Shown: positions 16,547 to 27,053 of the stretch, in pieces
Numbering within the stretch: position 1 is the stretch's first letter
Layout: each line of letters starts with the position of its first letter
Assembly (NCBI GenBank): GCA_035532115.1
Contig: DATKRO010000090.1
Location: 1 to 40,651 of the forward strand
Reading direction: 5' to 3'
Length of the DNA: 40,651 bases
Source: Acaudatibacter sp035532115
Lineage (GTDB): Bacteria > Pseudomonadota > Alphaproteobacteria > Caulobacterales > Caulobacteraceae
The notes under the pieces: generated by a model
Database searches by the model: none
What the model was told of the DNA's origin: nothing
The model's input: only the letters and a program-made list of their open reading frames with translations
Made by a program: the position numbers and the translations under genes

Positions 16547-17338
16547 TCAGAGCTTCGGCTCCTGCGACTGATCCGGGTGCGCCGGCGGCGCGGACGCCGC
16601 AGCCGGGGGGATCTGGGCGGGCGCCGCGGCGCTCGCGGCTTCATCCGGCGCCGGCGGCGCCGCGGTGGCCTGCGCGGCCGCAGCCGCCTTCGGCGCCGTG
16701 ACCTCGCTCGCCGCCCGGCGCGTTTCGGCCCGGTTCGTCTCCGCCAGGTGGGTCTGCGCACCGCGCGTCGCCGATTGCGCCGGCCGGCTGCTCCCCAGCG
16801 GCGCGCCAGGCTCGTCCGCGCTCGCCGCCCCGCCGGCGCTGCCGGCGTTGTAGCTCAGCGCCTTGCCCAGGACGAGCGAGCGCTCGGCGAGTTGGCGCGG
16901 GACGCTGTCGCATCGATCCGGCAATCCCCAGGTCAGCCAGGCCCTGGCGAGTTCACGATGCGGCTTGGCCTCGACCACGGACCAGATCATCCGTCCCTGG
17001 CGCACGGCGGCGGCGCCCTCGGGCGCGATCGGCCGCGGGCTGGCCTTCTCCGCCAGCGTGACCGCATTGCCGATCATCTTCAGTTCCTTGCGGAAGGCGG
17101 CGATGTCGGCCTGGTAGGGCTCGGACTCCTTCACGGGGTCGCCGAACATCTTGTTTATCGCCACGAGATCCGGTTTCACGCGGTCGTAGATCGCCAGATA
17201 TTCCGACAGCGCTCCGTAGCACCAGGCGCTGAGCTGGTAATCGCCCGTGGGCGCGCCAGGGGGCAGCGGTTCGCCCTGGTCCGGCGGCGGCGTGCTGGCG
17301 GCCATGAGCGAGAGGGCGAGGATCAGGGCGGGCGTCAT
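16547..17338 (-). CDS. Secreted hypothetical protein with Ala/Pro-rich tail
   Basis: The 263-residue product starts with a short hydrophobic segment (ALILALSLMAAS), probably a signal peptide. A folded-looking helical region of about 130 residues follows, with two Cys (SAWCYGALSEYL and LPDRCDSVPRQL) that could form a disulfide. The last 100 residues are low-complexity Ala/Pro/Glu. I do not recognise the family. Its ATG overlaps the stop of the hydantoinase gene (ATGA), so it is co-transcribed with it; a shared function is not evident. Confidence 0.7.
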   Translation of the reverse strand: MTPALILALSLMAASTPPPDQGEPLPPGAPTGDYQLSAWCYGALSEYLAIYDRVKPDLVAINKMFGDPVKESEPYQADIAAFRKELKMIGNAVTLAEKASPRPIAPEGAAAVRQGRMIWSVVEAKPHRELARAWLTWGLPDRCDSVPRQLAERSLVLGKALSYNAGSAGGAASADEPGAPLGSSRPAQSATRGAQTHLAETNRAETRRAASEVTAPKAAAAAQATAAPPAPDEAASAAAPAQIPPAAASAPPAHPDQSQEPKL

Positions 17339-20300
17339 GCCGGCGGGGCTCCTTCAGCGTCTTGGGCGCCGTCGCCTGGCGGACGACCGAATCCCCCGCC
17401 CCCCGGGGTCTCGATCTCGACGGCGTCGCCGGGCCGCACCTCGATGGAGAAGCAGCCCGGCAACGTCTTTACCGCGCCGCCTGCCTCGATCAACCGCTGA
17501 GTTCCGGGCGCCGCCGCCCCGCCTCCAAGTCCCTGCGGCGCGTGGCGGCGGCGCGTCGAGAGCAGCGCCACCTGCATCGGCTCGAGGAAGGTCAGTCGCC
17601 GCCGCGCGCCGTCGCCGCCGGCGTGGACGCCAGCTCCGCCCGACCCGCGTCGGATTTCGAACTTCTCCAGCCTGACCGGAAAGCGGCGCTCCAGGATCTC
17701 CGGATCGGTGAGGCGCGAATTGGTCATGTGGGTGTGGACCGCGCTCGCCCCGGCGGCGCGCGCCGTGGCGCCGGCGCCGCCGCAGATGGTCTCGTAATAC
17801 TGCCGCTGCGCATCGCCGAAGGTGAGGTTGTTCATGGTGCCCTGGGAATTGGCCATCACGCCCAGCGCCTGGAACAAGGCGTCGACGATGTGCTGGCTGG
17901 TCTCGACGTTGCCGGCGACCACGGCGGCGGGGGGCGCGGGATTCAGCATGGACCCCGGCGGCGCGATGATCCGCAGCGGCGTCAGGCAGCCGGCGTTGAG
18001 CGGAATGTCGTCGTCCACCATGCAGCGGAACACATAGAGGGCGGCCGCGTCGACCACCGAGGCGGGCGCGTTGAAGTTGGAAGCGAGCTGCGCGCTGGAG
18101 CCGGTGAAGTCGAGCACCGCCTCGCCCCGGGCGGCGTCGAGGCTGGCGCGGACGACGATCTCGCCGCCGCCATCCATGGCCACCCGCGCCGAGCCCTGCC
18201 GGAGCACCCCGATCGCGCGGCGCACCGCCGCCTCGGCGTTGGCCTGGACGAAGCCCATGTAGCGGGCGACTTCGCCGGCCCCATGCTCGCCGATGATCGC
18301 CGAGACCGCCGCCGCCCCCGCCTGGCACGCGGCGAGCTGGGCTTTCAGGTCGGCGATGTTGCGGTCGGGGGCGCGGGCGGGCCAGGCGCCGCGCGCGAGG
18401 GCGGCGCGCACGTCGGCCTCCAGGAAGACGCCGTCCCGCATGATCGGTTCGGCGTCCAGCAGCACGCCCTCCTCCTCGATGCGGCGCGAGAACGGCGGCA
18501 TGGAGCCGGGCTGGATGCCGCCGACGTCGGCATGGTGGCCGCGCGCGGCGACGAAGAAGGCAGGCTGCGCCCCGCCCGCGAACACCGGCGCCACCACCGT
18601 GAGGTCCGGCAGGTGGGTGCCCCCGGCATAGGGATTGTTGAGGACGAAGGCCTCGCCGGGCCGAAGCACTGGATGGCGCGCGCGCACCGCCCTGACGCTC
18701 GCGCCCATCGAGCCGAGATGCACCGGCATGTGCGGCGCGTTGGCGACCAGCCCGCCCGCGGCGTCGAAAAGGGCGCACGAGAAGTCCAGCCGTTCCTTGA
18801 TGTTCACAGAGCGGGCGGTCCGCTCCAGCGCCGCGCCCATGGCTTCGGCCACGCCCATGAAGCGGCGGTTGTAGAGTTCGAGGGTGACCGGGTCGGGGCC
18901 ATCCGGCGCCGAATCCCTGGGCCTGGCGGACGCGCCGAGCCGCCGCAGCCGGATCGATCCGTCCGGCGCCCGCGCGGCCCGCCAGCCAGGCGCGACCCAG
19001 ACCTGGGTGTCCGTCTGCACCAGGAGGGCGGGGCCGGCGATCTCCTGCGCCGCAGGGCCGGTCGACGAGACCGTCCGGTGCGGCGCGGCGGCGGCCTCGC
19101 TCGCCTCCACCTCGACGCTGGCGATCACAATTGGCCGGTCCGGTTCGATGAAGCCGAACAGGCGTCGATGCGCCGCCTCGAACGCCTCCCTGGCTTCGTC
19201 CGCCGCCGAAAGCGGCACGGCAAGCGTGGCGTCGGCTTCGTCGTACTGCAGATGCAGCCGCCGCGCCGCTGCGCCGACATCCGCGCCGCTGTCGGCGAGC
19301 CCCTGCGCCGCCTCGCGCTCGAGCCGCCGCGCGAGGGCGGTGGCCGCCGCGACGCCGTCGCCGTCCAGCCGCGCCGCCAGACCGGCCGCCTTCAGCGTGC
19401 GCATCCGCGCCTGGCCGATGCCCCAGGCCGACAATACGCCGGCGTAGGGCGGCGAGATCACTTCGTCGATGCCCAGCGCCTCGGCGGTCTGGCAGGCGAC
19501 CTGGCCGGCGGCGCCGCCGAAAGCCACCAGGGCATGGCCGCGGGGGTCGAAGCCGCGCTCGGTGGAGATGCGCCGGATGGCCCCCGCCATCTGCTCGACG
19601 GCGATGGCGAGGAAGCCTTGCGCCGCCGCCTCGGGACCTGGCGCCCCCATGGCCGCCGCCAGTTCCGCCAGCCGGGACCGGGCGGGCGCCGGATCGAGCG
19701 GCGCGTCGCCACCTGGCCCGAACACGGCGGGAAACGCGCCCGGATCCAGGCGCCCCAGCACCAGGTTCGCATCGGTGACGGTCGCCGGCCCGCCGCGGCC
19801 GTAGCAGGCGGGACCCGGATCGGCCCCGGCGCTCTGCGGCCCCACCCGCGCACGCAGGCCGTCGAAGGCGAGGATCGAGCCGCCGCCGGCGGCGACGCTC
19901 TCCACGTCCAGCGTCGGAGCGCGCAGCCGCACCCCGGCGACCGCGGCCCGGTCGCGCCGCTCCAGCGCGCCGGCGAAGCGGCAGACGTCGGTGGAGGTGC
20001 CGCCCATGTCGAGGCCGAGCACCGGCCGTCCGTGCGCCGCCTCGGCGACCGCGGCCACGCCGACGGCGCCGCCCGCCGGTCCCGAGACCAGGGCGTCGCG
20101 GCCGCGGAAGGCCTGCGCCGGCGCGAGGGCGCCGGCCGAGGTCATGAAATAGAGCGGTGCGCCGGCGAGCGCCGCGGCCAGGCGCGTCACGTGCGCCGCC
20201 AGCACCGGCGTCAGATAGGCGTCCACCACCGTCGTCTGGGCGCGCTCCAGGAACCGCGGCAGCGGCGAGACCTCGCAGCTCGAGGCGACGAACTCAAAGC

Positions 20301-20871
20301 CGGCCTGGCGCGCCAGAATCTCGGCGCGGCGTTCGTGCGCGCCGTTGATGTCGGAGTGCAGGAAGGCGATGGCGACGCTGGCGAAGCCCTCGAGCGCCGC
20401 CGCAGCCAGGGCGCGCGTCAACGCCGCCTCGTCCAGGGGCCGGAGCACCTCGCCCTGCGCATCCAGCCGCTCGTCCGCCTCGATGACGCCGCCGGCGAGC
20501 GCCGCCGGCTTTTCGATGTCGAGGGCGAAGAGCCGCGGGCGAGTCTGGTCGCCGATGGCGAGGGCATCGGCAAAGCCGCGCGTGGTGACGAGCAGGGTCT
20601 TGGCGCCCGTGCGCTCCAGCAGCGCGTTGGTGGCGACCGTCGTGCCCATCTTCACCCGGCTGACGCGCTCGGCCGGAAACGGCGCTCCGGGCGGGGCGCC
20701 CAGCAGGCGACGCATCGCCTCCACGGCGGCGTCCTCGTAAGCCTCCGACGCCGACGGCAGCTTCAGGCTGATCTCGCGTCCGTCCTCGCCGCGGCCGACC
20801 ACGTCGGTGAACGTGCCGCCACGATCGATCCAGAATTCCCAGCCGCGACCGATCGGCGCATCGTTCAGCAT
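17335..20871 (-). CDS. Fused hydantoinase A/B (5-oxoprolinase-type ATP-dependent hydrolase)
   Basis: The 1178-residue protein joins a HyuA-like domain (about 1-700) and a HyuB-like domain (about 710-1178), the architecture of 5-oxoprolinase and related N-methylhydantoinases. Visible motifs are FWIDRGGTFTDVVGR at the N-terminus, GLDMGGTSTDVC in the actin-like ATPase core, GAIRRISTERGFDPR, and in the B half NIKERLDFSCALFD and NNPYAGGTHLPDL. It hydrolyses a cyclic amide such as 5-oxoproline using ATP; the exact substrate cannot be fixed. The ATG at 20871 starts just before conserved sequence; a GTG three codons upstream is also possible. The downstream secreted-protein gene overlaps it by four bases. 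Confidence 0.9.
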   Translation of the reverse strand: MLNDAPIGRGWEFWIDRGGTFTDVVGRGEDGREISLKLPSASEAYEDAAVEAMRRLLGAPPGAPFPAERVSRVKMGTTVATNALLERTGAKTLLVTTRGFADALAIGDQTRPRLFALDIEKPAALAGGVIEADERLDAQGEVLRPLDEAALTRALAAAALEGFASVAIAFLHSDINGAHERRAEILARQAGFEFVASSCEVSPLPRFLERAQTTVVDAYLTPVLAAHVTRLAAALAGAPLYFMTSAGALAPAQAFRGRDALVSGPAGGAVGVAAVAEAAHGRPVLGLDMGGTSTDVCRFAGALERRDRAAVAGVRLRAPTLDVESVAAGGGSILAFDGLRARVGPQSAGADPGPACYGRGGPATVTDANLVLGRLDPGAFPAVFGPGGDAPLDPAPARSRLAELAAAMGAPGPEAAAQGFLAIAVEQMAGAIRRISTERGFDPRGHALVAFGGAAGQVACQTAEALGIDEVISPPYAGVLSAWGIGQARMRTLKAAGLAARLDGDGVAAATALARRLEREAAQGLADSGADVGAAARRLHLQYDEADATLAVPLSAADEAREAFEAAHRRLFGFIEPDRPIVIASVEVEASEAAAAPHRTVSSTGPAAQEIAGPALLVQTDTQVWVAPGWRAARAPDGSIRLRRLGASARPRDSAPDGPDPVTLELYNRRFMGVAEAMGAALERTARSVNIKERLDFSCALFDAAGGLVANAPHMPVHLGSMGASVRAVRARHPVLRPGEAFVLNNPYAGGTHLPDLTVVAPVFAGGAQPAFFVAARGHHADVGGIQPGSMPPFSRRIEEEGVLLDAEPIMRDGVFLEADVRAALARGAWPARAPDRNIADLKAQLAACQAGAAAVSAIIGEHGAGEVARYMGFVQANAEAAVRRAIGVLRQGSARVAMDGGGEIVVRASLDAARGEAVLDFTGSSAQLASNFNAPASVVDAAALYVFRCMVDDDIPLNAGCLTPLRIIAPPGSMLNPAPPAAVVAGNVETSQHIVDALFQALGVMANSQGTMNNLTFGDAQRQYYETICGGAGATARAAGASAVHTHMTNSRLTDPEILERRFPVRLEKFEIRRGSGGAGVHAGGDGARRRLTFLEPMQVALLSTRRRHAPQGLGGGAAAPGTQRLIEAGGAVKTLPGCFSIEVRPGDAVEIETPGGGGFGRPPGDGAQDAEGAPPA

Positions 20872-20985
20872 CGTCGAGACACCTCGCTGGCCCGGCCGTG
20901 CGGAGAAACCGCGTTCTGACGCACGTCCGGTTGACGTTGGCAATTGACGCGCCGACCTTAAGGGGCGAGAGGGCGAGAGAGAGCC

Positions 20986-21285
20986 ATGAATACGCGCGCA
21001 AACCACGCAATCTGGAAACCGGGGCGCTCGGCGTTCCGGGGGCTGGCCTGGCTGGGCGGCGCGTTCGCCCTCATGGGCGCGGCGGCCATCGGCGCCGTCC
21101 TGGCGCTGCTCTTCGCCGCCAGTCTGGTGGTGATCTCGCTGATGGCTGTCGTGGTGCTTGCCCTGGCCGGCGCCGCGTTCAAGGCCAGGCGCTCGATGCG
21201 CGAACCGCGCGATCCGAACCTGATCGAGGCGCGCCAGACCGGCGGTCATTCCTGGGTCGCCTACGGCTGGGACGGCCGGCGCTAG
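20986..21285 (+). CDS. Small membrane protein of unknown function
   Basis: The 99-residue product has two closely spaced hydrophobic segments in about residues 19-66 (LAWLGGAFALMGAAAIGAVL and following). A charged C-terminal tail ends in SWVAYGWDGRR. I do not recognise the family. GAGAGAGAGCC precedes the ATG. Two TTGACG -35-like boxes lie at about 20932 and 20944 in the divergent space with the hydantoinase gene, but no good -10 follows. Confidence 0.6.
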   Translation: MNTRANHAIWKPGRSAFRGLAWLGGAFALMGAAAIGAVLALLFAASLVVISLMAVVVLALAGAAFKARRSMREPRDPNLIEARQTGGHSWVAYGWDGRR

Positions 21286-21384
21286 ACGCCGCCCCCGCAA
21301 CCCAGCCGTTCAGGTTAGGCTTGCTCCGCCAAAGCCGCTCCCCTAGATCGCGCACGCAATCGGACAATCGGCGAGGAGACGTGC

Positions 21385-21672
21385 ATGATCGGCATAGTGG
21401 CGACCTTGAAGGTCCAGGACGGCAAGAGCGGTGAGTTCGAGGCGATCTTCCGCGAGCTTTCCGAGAAGGTCCGCGCCGGCGAGCCGGGCAATCTGATGTA
21501 CCAGCTCACCAGGAGCCGGACCGATCCCAACACCTACAAGGTGCTCGAACTCTACAAGGATCAGGACGCTCTGACCCACCACGGCCAGACCGACTATTTC
21601 CGCGACCTCGGCCGCAAGATGGGGCCATGCATGGGCGGCCGCCCGGAGATCGAGTACCTCGACGGAGTGTAG
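21385..21672 (+). CDS. Antibiotic biosynthesis monooxygenase (ABM)-domain protein
   Basis: The 95-residue protein has the ferredoxin-like dimeric alpha/beta-barrel pattern of the ABM/YgiN family: a first strand with IVATLKVQDGKSGEFEAIF, GNLMYQLTRSRTDPNTYKVL in the middle, and ELYKDQDALTHHGQTDYF. Members include quinol monooxygenases and proteins of unknown role. GAGGAGACGTGC precedes the ATG. It stands alone between the small membrane protein and a convergent toxin-antitoxin-like pair. Confidence 0.85.
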   Translation: MIGIVATLKVQDGKSGEFEAIFRELSEKVRAGEPGNLMYQLTRSRTDPNTYKVLELYKDQDALTHHGQTDYFRDLGRKMGPCMGGRPEIEYLDGV

Positions 21673-21695
21673 CGAGTTGGCGCGGTGTTGCTGGA

Positions 21696-22025
21696 CTACT
21701 TGAGTTCCACCAAGCGGTCGCCACCGCGCAGCCGGTCAATGGTCCTCAACCAGTTCACGCCGACGCAGTCCAGCAGATCCGCATTGCCGCAGTTGCCAAG
21801 CCGCACCCAGACCACCGCCGGCCCTTCGGCGCTGGAACCGACGCGTTGCGCGAAGTCCTGATCCTTCGTGACAATGACCCAGTCTTCATCCAAGGCAATG
21901 GTCCAGATCGCGGAGTCAGTCGCCGACGCGCCGCCGCGATCATAAACGTGAGCGGCCTCGTAGCCACGATCGACCAGGAGCGCCGCCAGCAGCGGCGGCA
22001 ACTGAGCATCAATCAGAAATCTCAC
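21696..22025 (-). CDS. DUF5615 PIN-like toxin candidate
   Basis: The 109-residue protein starts MRFLIDAQLPPLLAALLVDR, the acidic first strand of the DUF5615 PIN-like fold. It continues with VIVTKDQDFAQR (the second acidic site) and VVWVRLGNCGNADLL. Proteins of this family are usually encoded right after a DUF433 protein, as here with a four-base overlap, and are regarded as toxin-antitoxin-like pairs. RNase activity is inferred from the fold only. Confidence 0.85.
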   Translation of the reverse strand: MRFLIDAQLPPLLAALLVDRGYEAAHVYDRGGASATDSAIWTIALDEDWVIVTKDQDFAQRVGSSAEGPAVVWVRLGNCGNADLLDCVGVNWLRTIDRLRGGDRLVELK

Positions 22026-22249
22026 GCAGCGCTGGACGCGGGTTGGCCCGCCAGCTGCGCCGCGTAGGCCAGGCTGGCGCGGATGTCATCGAGTTCGAGG
22101 TACGGGAAGTGTTCGAGGATGTCCTCGGGGGTGTCGCCGCCCGCCAGCATTTCGAGGATGTCGACGACGCGCATGCGCAGGCCACGGATGCATGGGCGCC
22201 CGCCGCACTTGGTGGCCTCGACCGTGATCCGTCCCAGAAGCTCGTTCAT
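22022..22249 (-). CDS. DUF433 antitoxin-like protein
   Basis: The 75-residue protein shows the DUF433 pattern: GRITVEATKCGGRPCIRGLR near the start, then VVDILEMLAGGDTPEDILEHFPYL, a small winged-helix-like domain. It overlaps the DUF5615 gene by four bases and starts 14 bases after the ettA stop on the same strand. It may therefore be transcribed with ettA. No separate operator was seen in that short gap. Confidence 0.85.
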   Translation of the reverse strand: MNELLGRITVEATKCGGRPCIRGLRMRVVDILEMLAGGDTPEDILEHFPYLELDDIRASLAYAAQLAGQPASSAA

Positions 22250-22263
22250 GCACTCATCCTAGC

Positions 22264-23925
22264 TCACCGTCCGAACTTCTGGAACTTGATGCGGCTGGGG
22301 ATCAGGCTGTCGGCGCCGAGCCGGCGCTTCTTGTCTTCCTCGTAGGCTTCGAAGTTGCCCTCGAACCATTCGACGTGGCTGTCGCCCTCGAAAGCGAGGA
22401 TGTGGGTGGCGAGTCGGTCGAGGAACCAGCGGTCGTGGCTGATCACCACGGCGCAGCCGGGAAAGTCCTCCAGCGCCGATTCCAGCGCCTGCAGAGTCTC
22501 CACGTCGAGATCGTTGGTGGGCTCGTCGAGCAGGATGACGTTGCCGCCCTCGACCAGGGTCTTGGCCAGATGCACGCGGTTGCGCTCGCCGCCGGAAAGC
22601 TGGCCCACCTTCTTCTGCTGGTCGCCTCCCTTGAAGTTGAACGAGCCGACATAGGCCCGGGACGGCACTTCGCGGCCGCCCACCTTCATCACGTCGAGGC
22701 CGCCGGAGATTTCCTGCCAGACGGTCTTGCCCGGCGAGAGCGAGTCGCGGCTCTGGTCGACGTAGGCGAGCTTCACGGTCTCGCCCAGGCGCAGGTCGCC
22801 GGCGTCGGCCTGCTCCTGGCCGGTGATGATCCGGAAGAGCGTCGACTTGCCGGCGCCGTTCGGGCCGATGACGCCAACGATGCCGCCCGGCGGCAGCTTG
22901 AACGCCAGATTCTTGAAAAGCACCTTGTCGCCATATTCCTTCTCCAGCCCCTCGGCCTCGATCACCACGGCGCCGAGCCGCGGACCGGGCGGGATCTGGA
23001 TCTGCGCGAAGGTCTGCTTCTCGCGCTCGGCGGCGTTCACCAGGTCGTCGAAGGCCGCCAGCCGCGCCTTGGACTTCGAGCGCCGGGCGCTGGGAGACGA
23101 GCGCACCCACTCGAGTTCGCGCGCGATGGTGCGCTTGCGCGCCTCCGATTCGCTCGACTCCTGGGCGGTGCGCTTGGCCTTCTGTTCGAGCCAGGCCGAA
23201 TAGTTGCCTTCGTAGGGAACCCCCTTGCCGCGGTCCAGCTCCAGGGTCCAGCGGGTCACCTGGTCGAGGAAATAGCGGTCGTGGGTGACCAGGATGACGC
23301 AGCCGGGAAAGTTCTCCAGGTGGTGCTGCAGCCAGGCGACGGATTCGGCGTCGAGATGGTTGGTGGGTTCGTCGAGAAGCAGCATGTCCGGCTTGGAGAG
23401 CAGCAGTCTCGCCAGCGCCACGCGCCGCCTCTCGCCGCCGGAGAGAGCATCGACCCCGGTCTGGTTGGGCGGGCATCTGAGGGCGTCCATGGCCATCTCG
23501 ATGCGCGAATCGATGTCCCACAGATCGCCGGCGTCGATCTTCTCTTGAAGCGTGGTCATCTCCTCCAGCAGCGCATCGGAATAATCTTCGCCCAGCTTGG
23601 CGGCCACTTCGTTGTAGCGGTCGACGAGGCGCTTTTCCTCGCACCAGGCGATGGCGTTGCCCCAGACGTCGAGCTGCGCGTCGAGTTGCGGCTCCTGCTC
23701 GAGGTAGCCCATCCGGGTTCCCTCGGCCGGCCGCGCCTCGCCGACGAACTCGCCATCGAGCCCGGCCATGATCTTCAGCAAGGTGGACTTGCCCGAGCCG
23801 TTGACGCCCACCACGCCGATCTTGGCGTCGGGATAGAACGACAGCCAGATGTTCTCGAACACCTTCTTGCCGCCCGGGAACGCCTTGGTGAGGCCCTGCA
23901 TCTGGAAAATGTACTGCGCGGCCAT
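22264..23925 (-). CDS. ettA: Energy-dependent translational throttle protein EttA (ABC-F)
   Basis: The 553-residue protein has two ABC cassettes and no membrane segment, matching the usual EttA length of about 555. Cassette 1 has GVNGSGKST, LSGGERRRVALARLL and LLLDEPTNHLDAE. The linker (about 240-310) is rich in Arg/Lys and Glu, as in the P-site tRNA-interaction motif. Cassette 2 has GPNGAGKST, LSGGERNRVHLAKTL and LLDEPTNDLDVE. EttA binds the ribosomal E site and gates the first elongation steps by ATP/ADP level. ATG 23925 follows CCGGAG; an upstream extension in frame is noncoding-like. Confidence 0.95.
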   Translation of the reverse strand: MAAQYIFQMQGLTKAFPGGKKVFENIWLSFYPDAKIGVVGVNGSGKSTLLKIMAGLDGEFVGEARPAEGTRMGYLEQEPQLDAQLDVWGNAIAWCEEKRLVDRYNEVAAKLGEDYSDALLEEMTTLQEKIDAGDLWDIDSRIEMAMDALRCPPNQTGVDALSGGERRRVALARLLLSKPDMLLLDEPTNHLDAESVAWLQHHLENFPGCVILVTHDRYFLDQVTRWTLELDRGKGVPYEGNYSAWLEQKAKRTAQESSESEARKRTIARELEWVRSSPSARRSKSKARLAAFDDLVNAAEREKQTFAQIQIPPGPRLGAVVIEAEGLEKEYGDKVLFKNLAFKLPPGGIVGVIGPNGAGKSTLFRIITGQEQADAGDLRLGETVKLAYVDQSRDSLSPGKTVWQEISGGLDVMKVGGREVPSRAYVGSFNFKGGDQQKKVGQLSGGERNRVHLAKTLVEGGNVILLDEPTNDLDVETLQALESALEDFPGCAVVISHDRWFLDRLATHILAFEGDSHVEWFEGNFEAYEEDKKRRLGADSLIPSRIKFQKFGR

Positions 23926-24034
23926 CGGGGCTCCGGGTGGGGACAGGGAAGGAGAGGGCGTTTGGCGGGAAAGGCGAGGCCGCGGACATAGCGATGCGAA
24001 GCCCGTCAGGCAACGCGTCGGCCTGCGCCCACCA

Positions 24035-24229
24035 CGGCGATGCGGTCGGATTGCGAAAGGGCTAATTCGCGGAGGTTTGACCACCATCGCCGTCTCCCCG
24101 GACGGCCTGAAAGGGCGATCCGGGGCCGGACCCGCCGCTTCCAAGACGAATTCCAGCTTGGCCGCGGCCCGTCCGGCCCCGGCTCGCGCTTCGCTTGGCC
24201 GGGGTGACGGCGATGATGAGCGTCTCGTC
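24035..24229. repeat. Dispersed intergenic repeat, internal copy
   Basis: About 195 bases in the 378-base gap between ettA and the Phd gene match 40404-40596 with few differences, from cggcgatgcggtcggattgc to gatgagcgtctcgtc. Inside are short inverted segments such as ccggccccggc/gcttggccgggg. It is not preferentially open on one strand and no transposase is linked, so it looks like a non-autonomous or REP-like intergenic element. Apart from it, the gap holds only the Phd operator. Confidence 0.85.
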
Positions 24230-24275
24230 AGCCCGAACTCTTCGCCGTAGCTTAGTTTCCGTCAGCTCTTGCAGA

Positions 24276-24295
24276 AATTACGGAATTTCGTAATT
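24276..24295. promoter_or_regulatory. Palindromic operator of the Phd-type antitoxin
   Basis: AATTACG (24276-24282) and CGTAATT (24289-24295) form a perfect 7-bp inverted repeat with a 6-base AT-rich centre, ending eight bases before the ATG. Phd/YefM antitoxins autoregulate through such sites. The AT-rich block stands out from its surroundings. Confidence 0.6.
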
Positions 24296-24303
24296 CTCTG
24301 CAC

Positions 24304-24567
24304 ATGAAGTCCTACTCCACCTCCGAACTCGTCCGCTCGATCGGCGAGGTGACTCATACGGCGGCGACGCAACCGGTTCTCATCACCCACCACGCCAAGC
24401 CACGCTACGTACTGATGTCATTCGAACGGTACGAGAGGATGACGGCTACGCCCGAGGATCCCCGCAGGGTCTATGGCGCCGGCGAGGCGCCCCCTGAACT
24501 CGCCCGGGCGCTCCTGGCGGCGCTCGATCGCACAATCGAGGAACTTGCGTCCGGCGATGGCGACTGA
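24304..24567 (+). CDS. Phd/YefM-family antitoxin, orphan
   Basis: The 87-residue protein shows the Phd/YefM N-terminal DNA-binding fold (YSTSELVRSIGEVTHTAATQ, PVLITHHAKPRYVLMSFERY). The remaining 45 residues form an acidic C-terminal tail. A palindrome lies directly before the start. The expected toxin gene downstream is missing: only a 19-codon frame overlaps the end, and a convergent acyl-CoA ligase gene begins at 24625. It may repress its own promoter or counter a toxin encoded elsewhere. Confidence 0.85.
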   Translation: MKSYSTSELVRSIGEVTHTAATQPVLITHHAKPRYVLMSFERYERMTATPEDPRRVYGAGEAPPELARALLAALDRTIEELASGDGD

Positions 24568-24616
24568 GCCGCCGCCGCTCACCGATTCGCGAGCCGGCGT
24601 CGATCGCCAATCCTGA
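24557..24616 (+). pseudogene. Possible toxin-gene remnant after the Phd antitoxin
   Basis: An ATG overlaps the last codons of the antitoxin gene in another frame, as a toxin gene start would, but the frame closes after 19 codons (MATEPPPLTDSRAGVDRQS). This may be the stub of a deleted toxin gene or chance. It is too short to assign. Confidence 0.25.
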
Positions 24617-24624
24617 ACGCGCCC

Positions 24625-26268
<1,644 letters not shown>

Positions 26269-26352
26269 GGGCGCTTGCCTCCAGGATTGCTCGATGTTCC
26301 GCCGCGACCATGAGCGCGCCGGCCGCGCGGCGTCAATCGCCGCCGGCTCTCT

Positions 26353-27018
26353 TCAGGGATAGAGCCGCCGCGTCAGCCACGCCTCGCCGTGGCGTTCGAA
26401 CAGCAGGCGTTCGTGCAGGCGGAACGGGCGGTCGCGCCAGAACTCGATCGTCCGCGGCCTCACCCGGTAGCCCGACCAGTGCGGCGGGCGCGGCACCGAG
26501 GCCAGGCCAAAACGCAGGCCGAAGCTGGCGATGCGCTTCTCCAGGTCGTGGCGGCCGGCAAGGTCGCGCGACTGCTCCGAGGCCCAGGCGCCGATCTGGG
26601 CCGAGCGGGCGCGGCTGGCGAAATAGGCGTCGGCCTCGGCCCCGTCCACGGCCTCGACCTCGCCGCGCACCCGCACCTGGCGGCGCAGCGACTTCCAGTG
26701 GAAGACGAGGGCCGCCCTGGGACTGGCGGCCAGCTCGAGTCCCTTGGCGCTCTGGGTATTGGTGAAGAAGGCGAAGCCGCGCGCATCGACGCCCTTGAGC
26801 AGCACCATGCGCGCATCCGGCAGGCCCTGCGCGTCCACCGTGGCCAGGGTCATGGCGTTGGCGTCGCTGGGCTCGGCTTTGGACGCCGCGGCGAGCCAGT
26901 CCTCGAAGAGGGCGATGGGATCGGCGCCCTCCAGCAGCGGCAGCGCTTCGGCCGCCGCCACCTGGGCGACATAGTCGTCCTCGCTGGGCGAGGCCGCGAT
27001 CGGCGGCTTGATCTTCAT
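26353..27018 (-). CDS. pdxH: Pyridoxamine 5'-phosphate oxidase PdxH
   Basis: This FMN enzyme makes pyridoxal 5'-phosphate from pyridoxamine or pyridoxine phosphate. The 221-residue protein has the family motifs AMTLATVDAQGLPDARMVLL, FAFFTNTQSAKGLEL, AALVFHWKSLRRQVRVRGEV (FMN site) and the C-terminal signature ending WLTRRLYP. Length and order are normal. The start ATG at 27018 is near the head of a repeat-filled intergenic region, and no clear promoter was identified. Confidence 0.95.
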   Translation of the reverse strand: MKIKPPIAASPSEDDYVAQVAAAEALPLLEGADPIALFEDWLAAASKAEPSDANAMTLATVDAQGLPDARMVLLKGVDARGFAFFTNTQSAKGLELAASPRAALVFHWKSLRRQVRVRGEVEAVDGAEADAYFASRARSAQIGAWASEQSRDLAGRHDLEKRIASFGLRFGLASVPRPPHWSGYRVRPRTIEFWRDRPFRLHERLLFERHGEAWLTRRLYP

Positions 27019-27053
27019 TCGCGGCTCTATAGCGCAACCGAGGCCGTCACGCC

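Noticed and set aside
23849..24250. Small plus-strand frame through the dispersed repeat (TTIAVSPDGLKGRSG)
   Set aside because: It follows repeat sequence, has no ribosome-binding site, and is not conserved in frame between copies.
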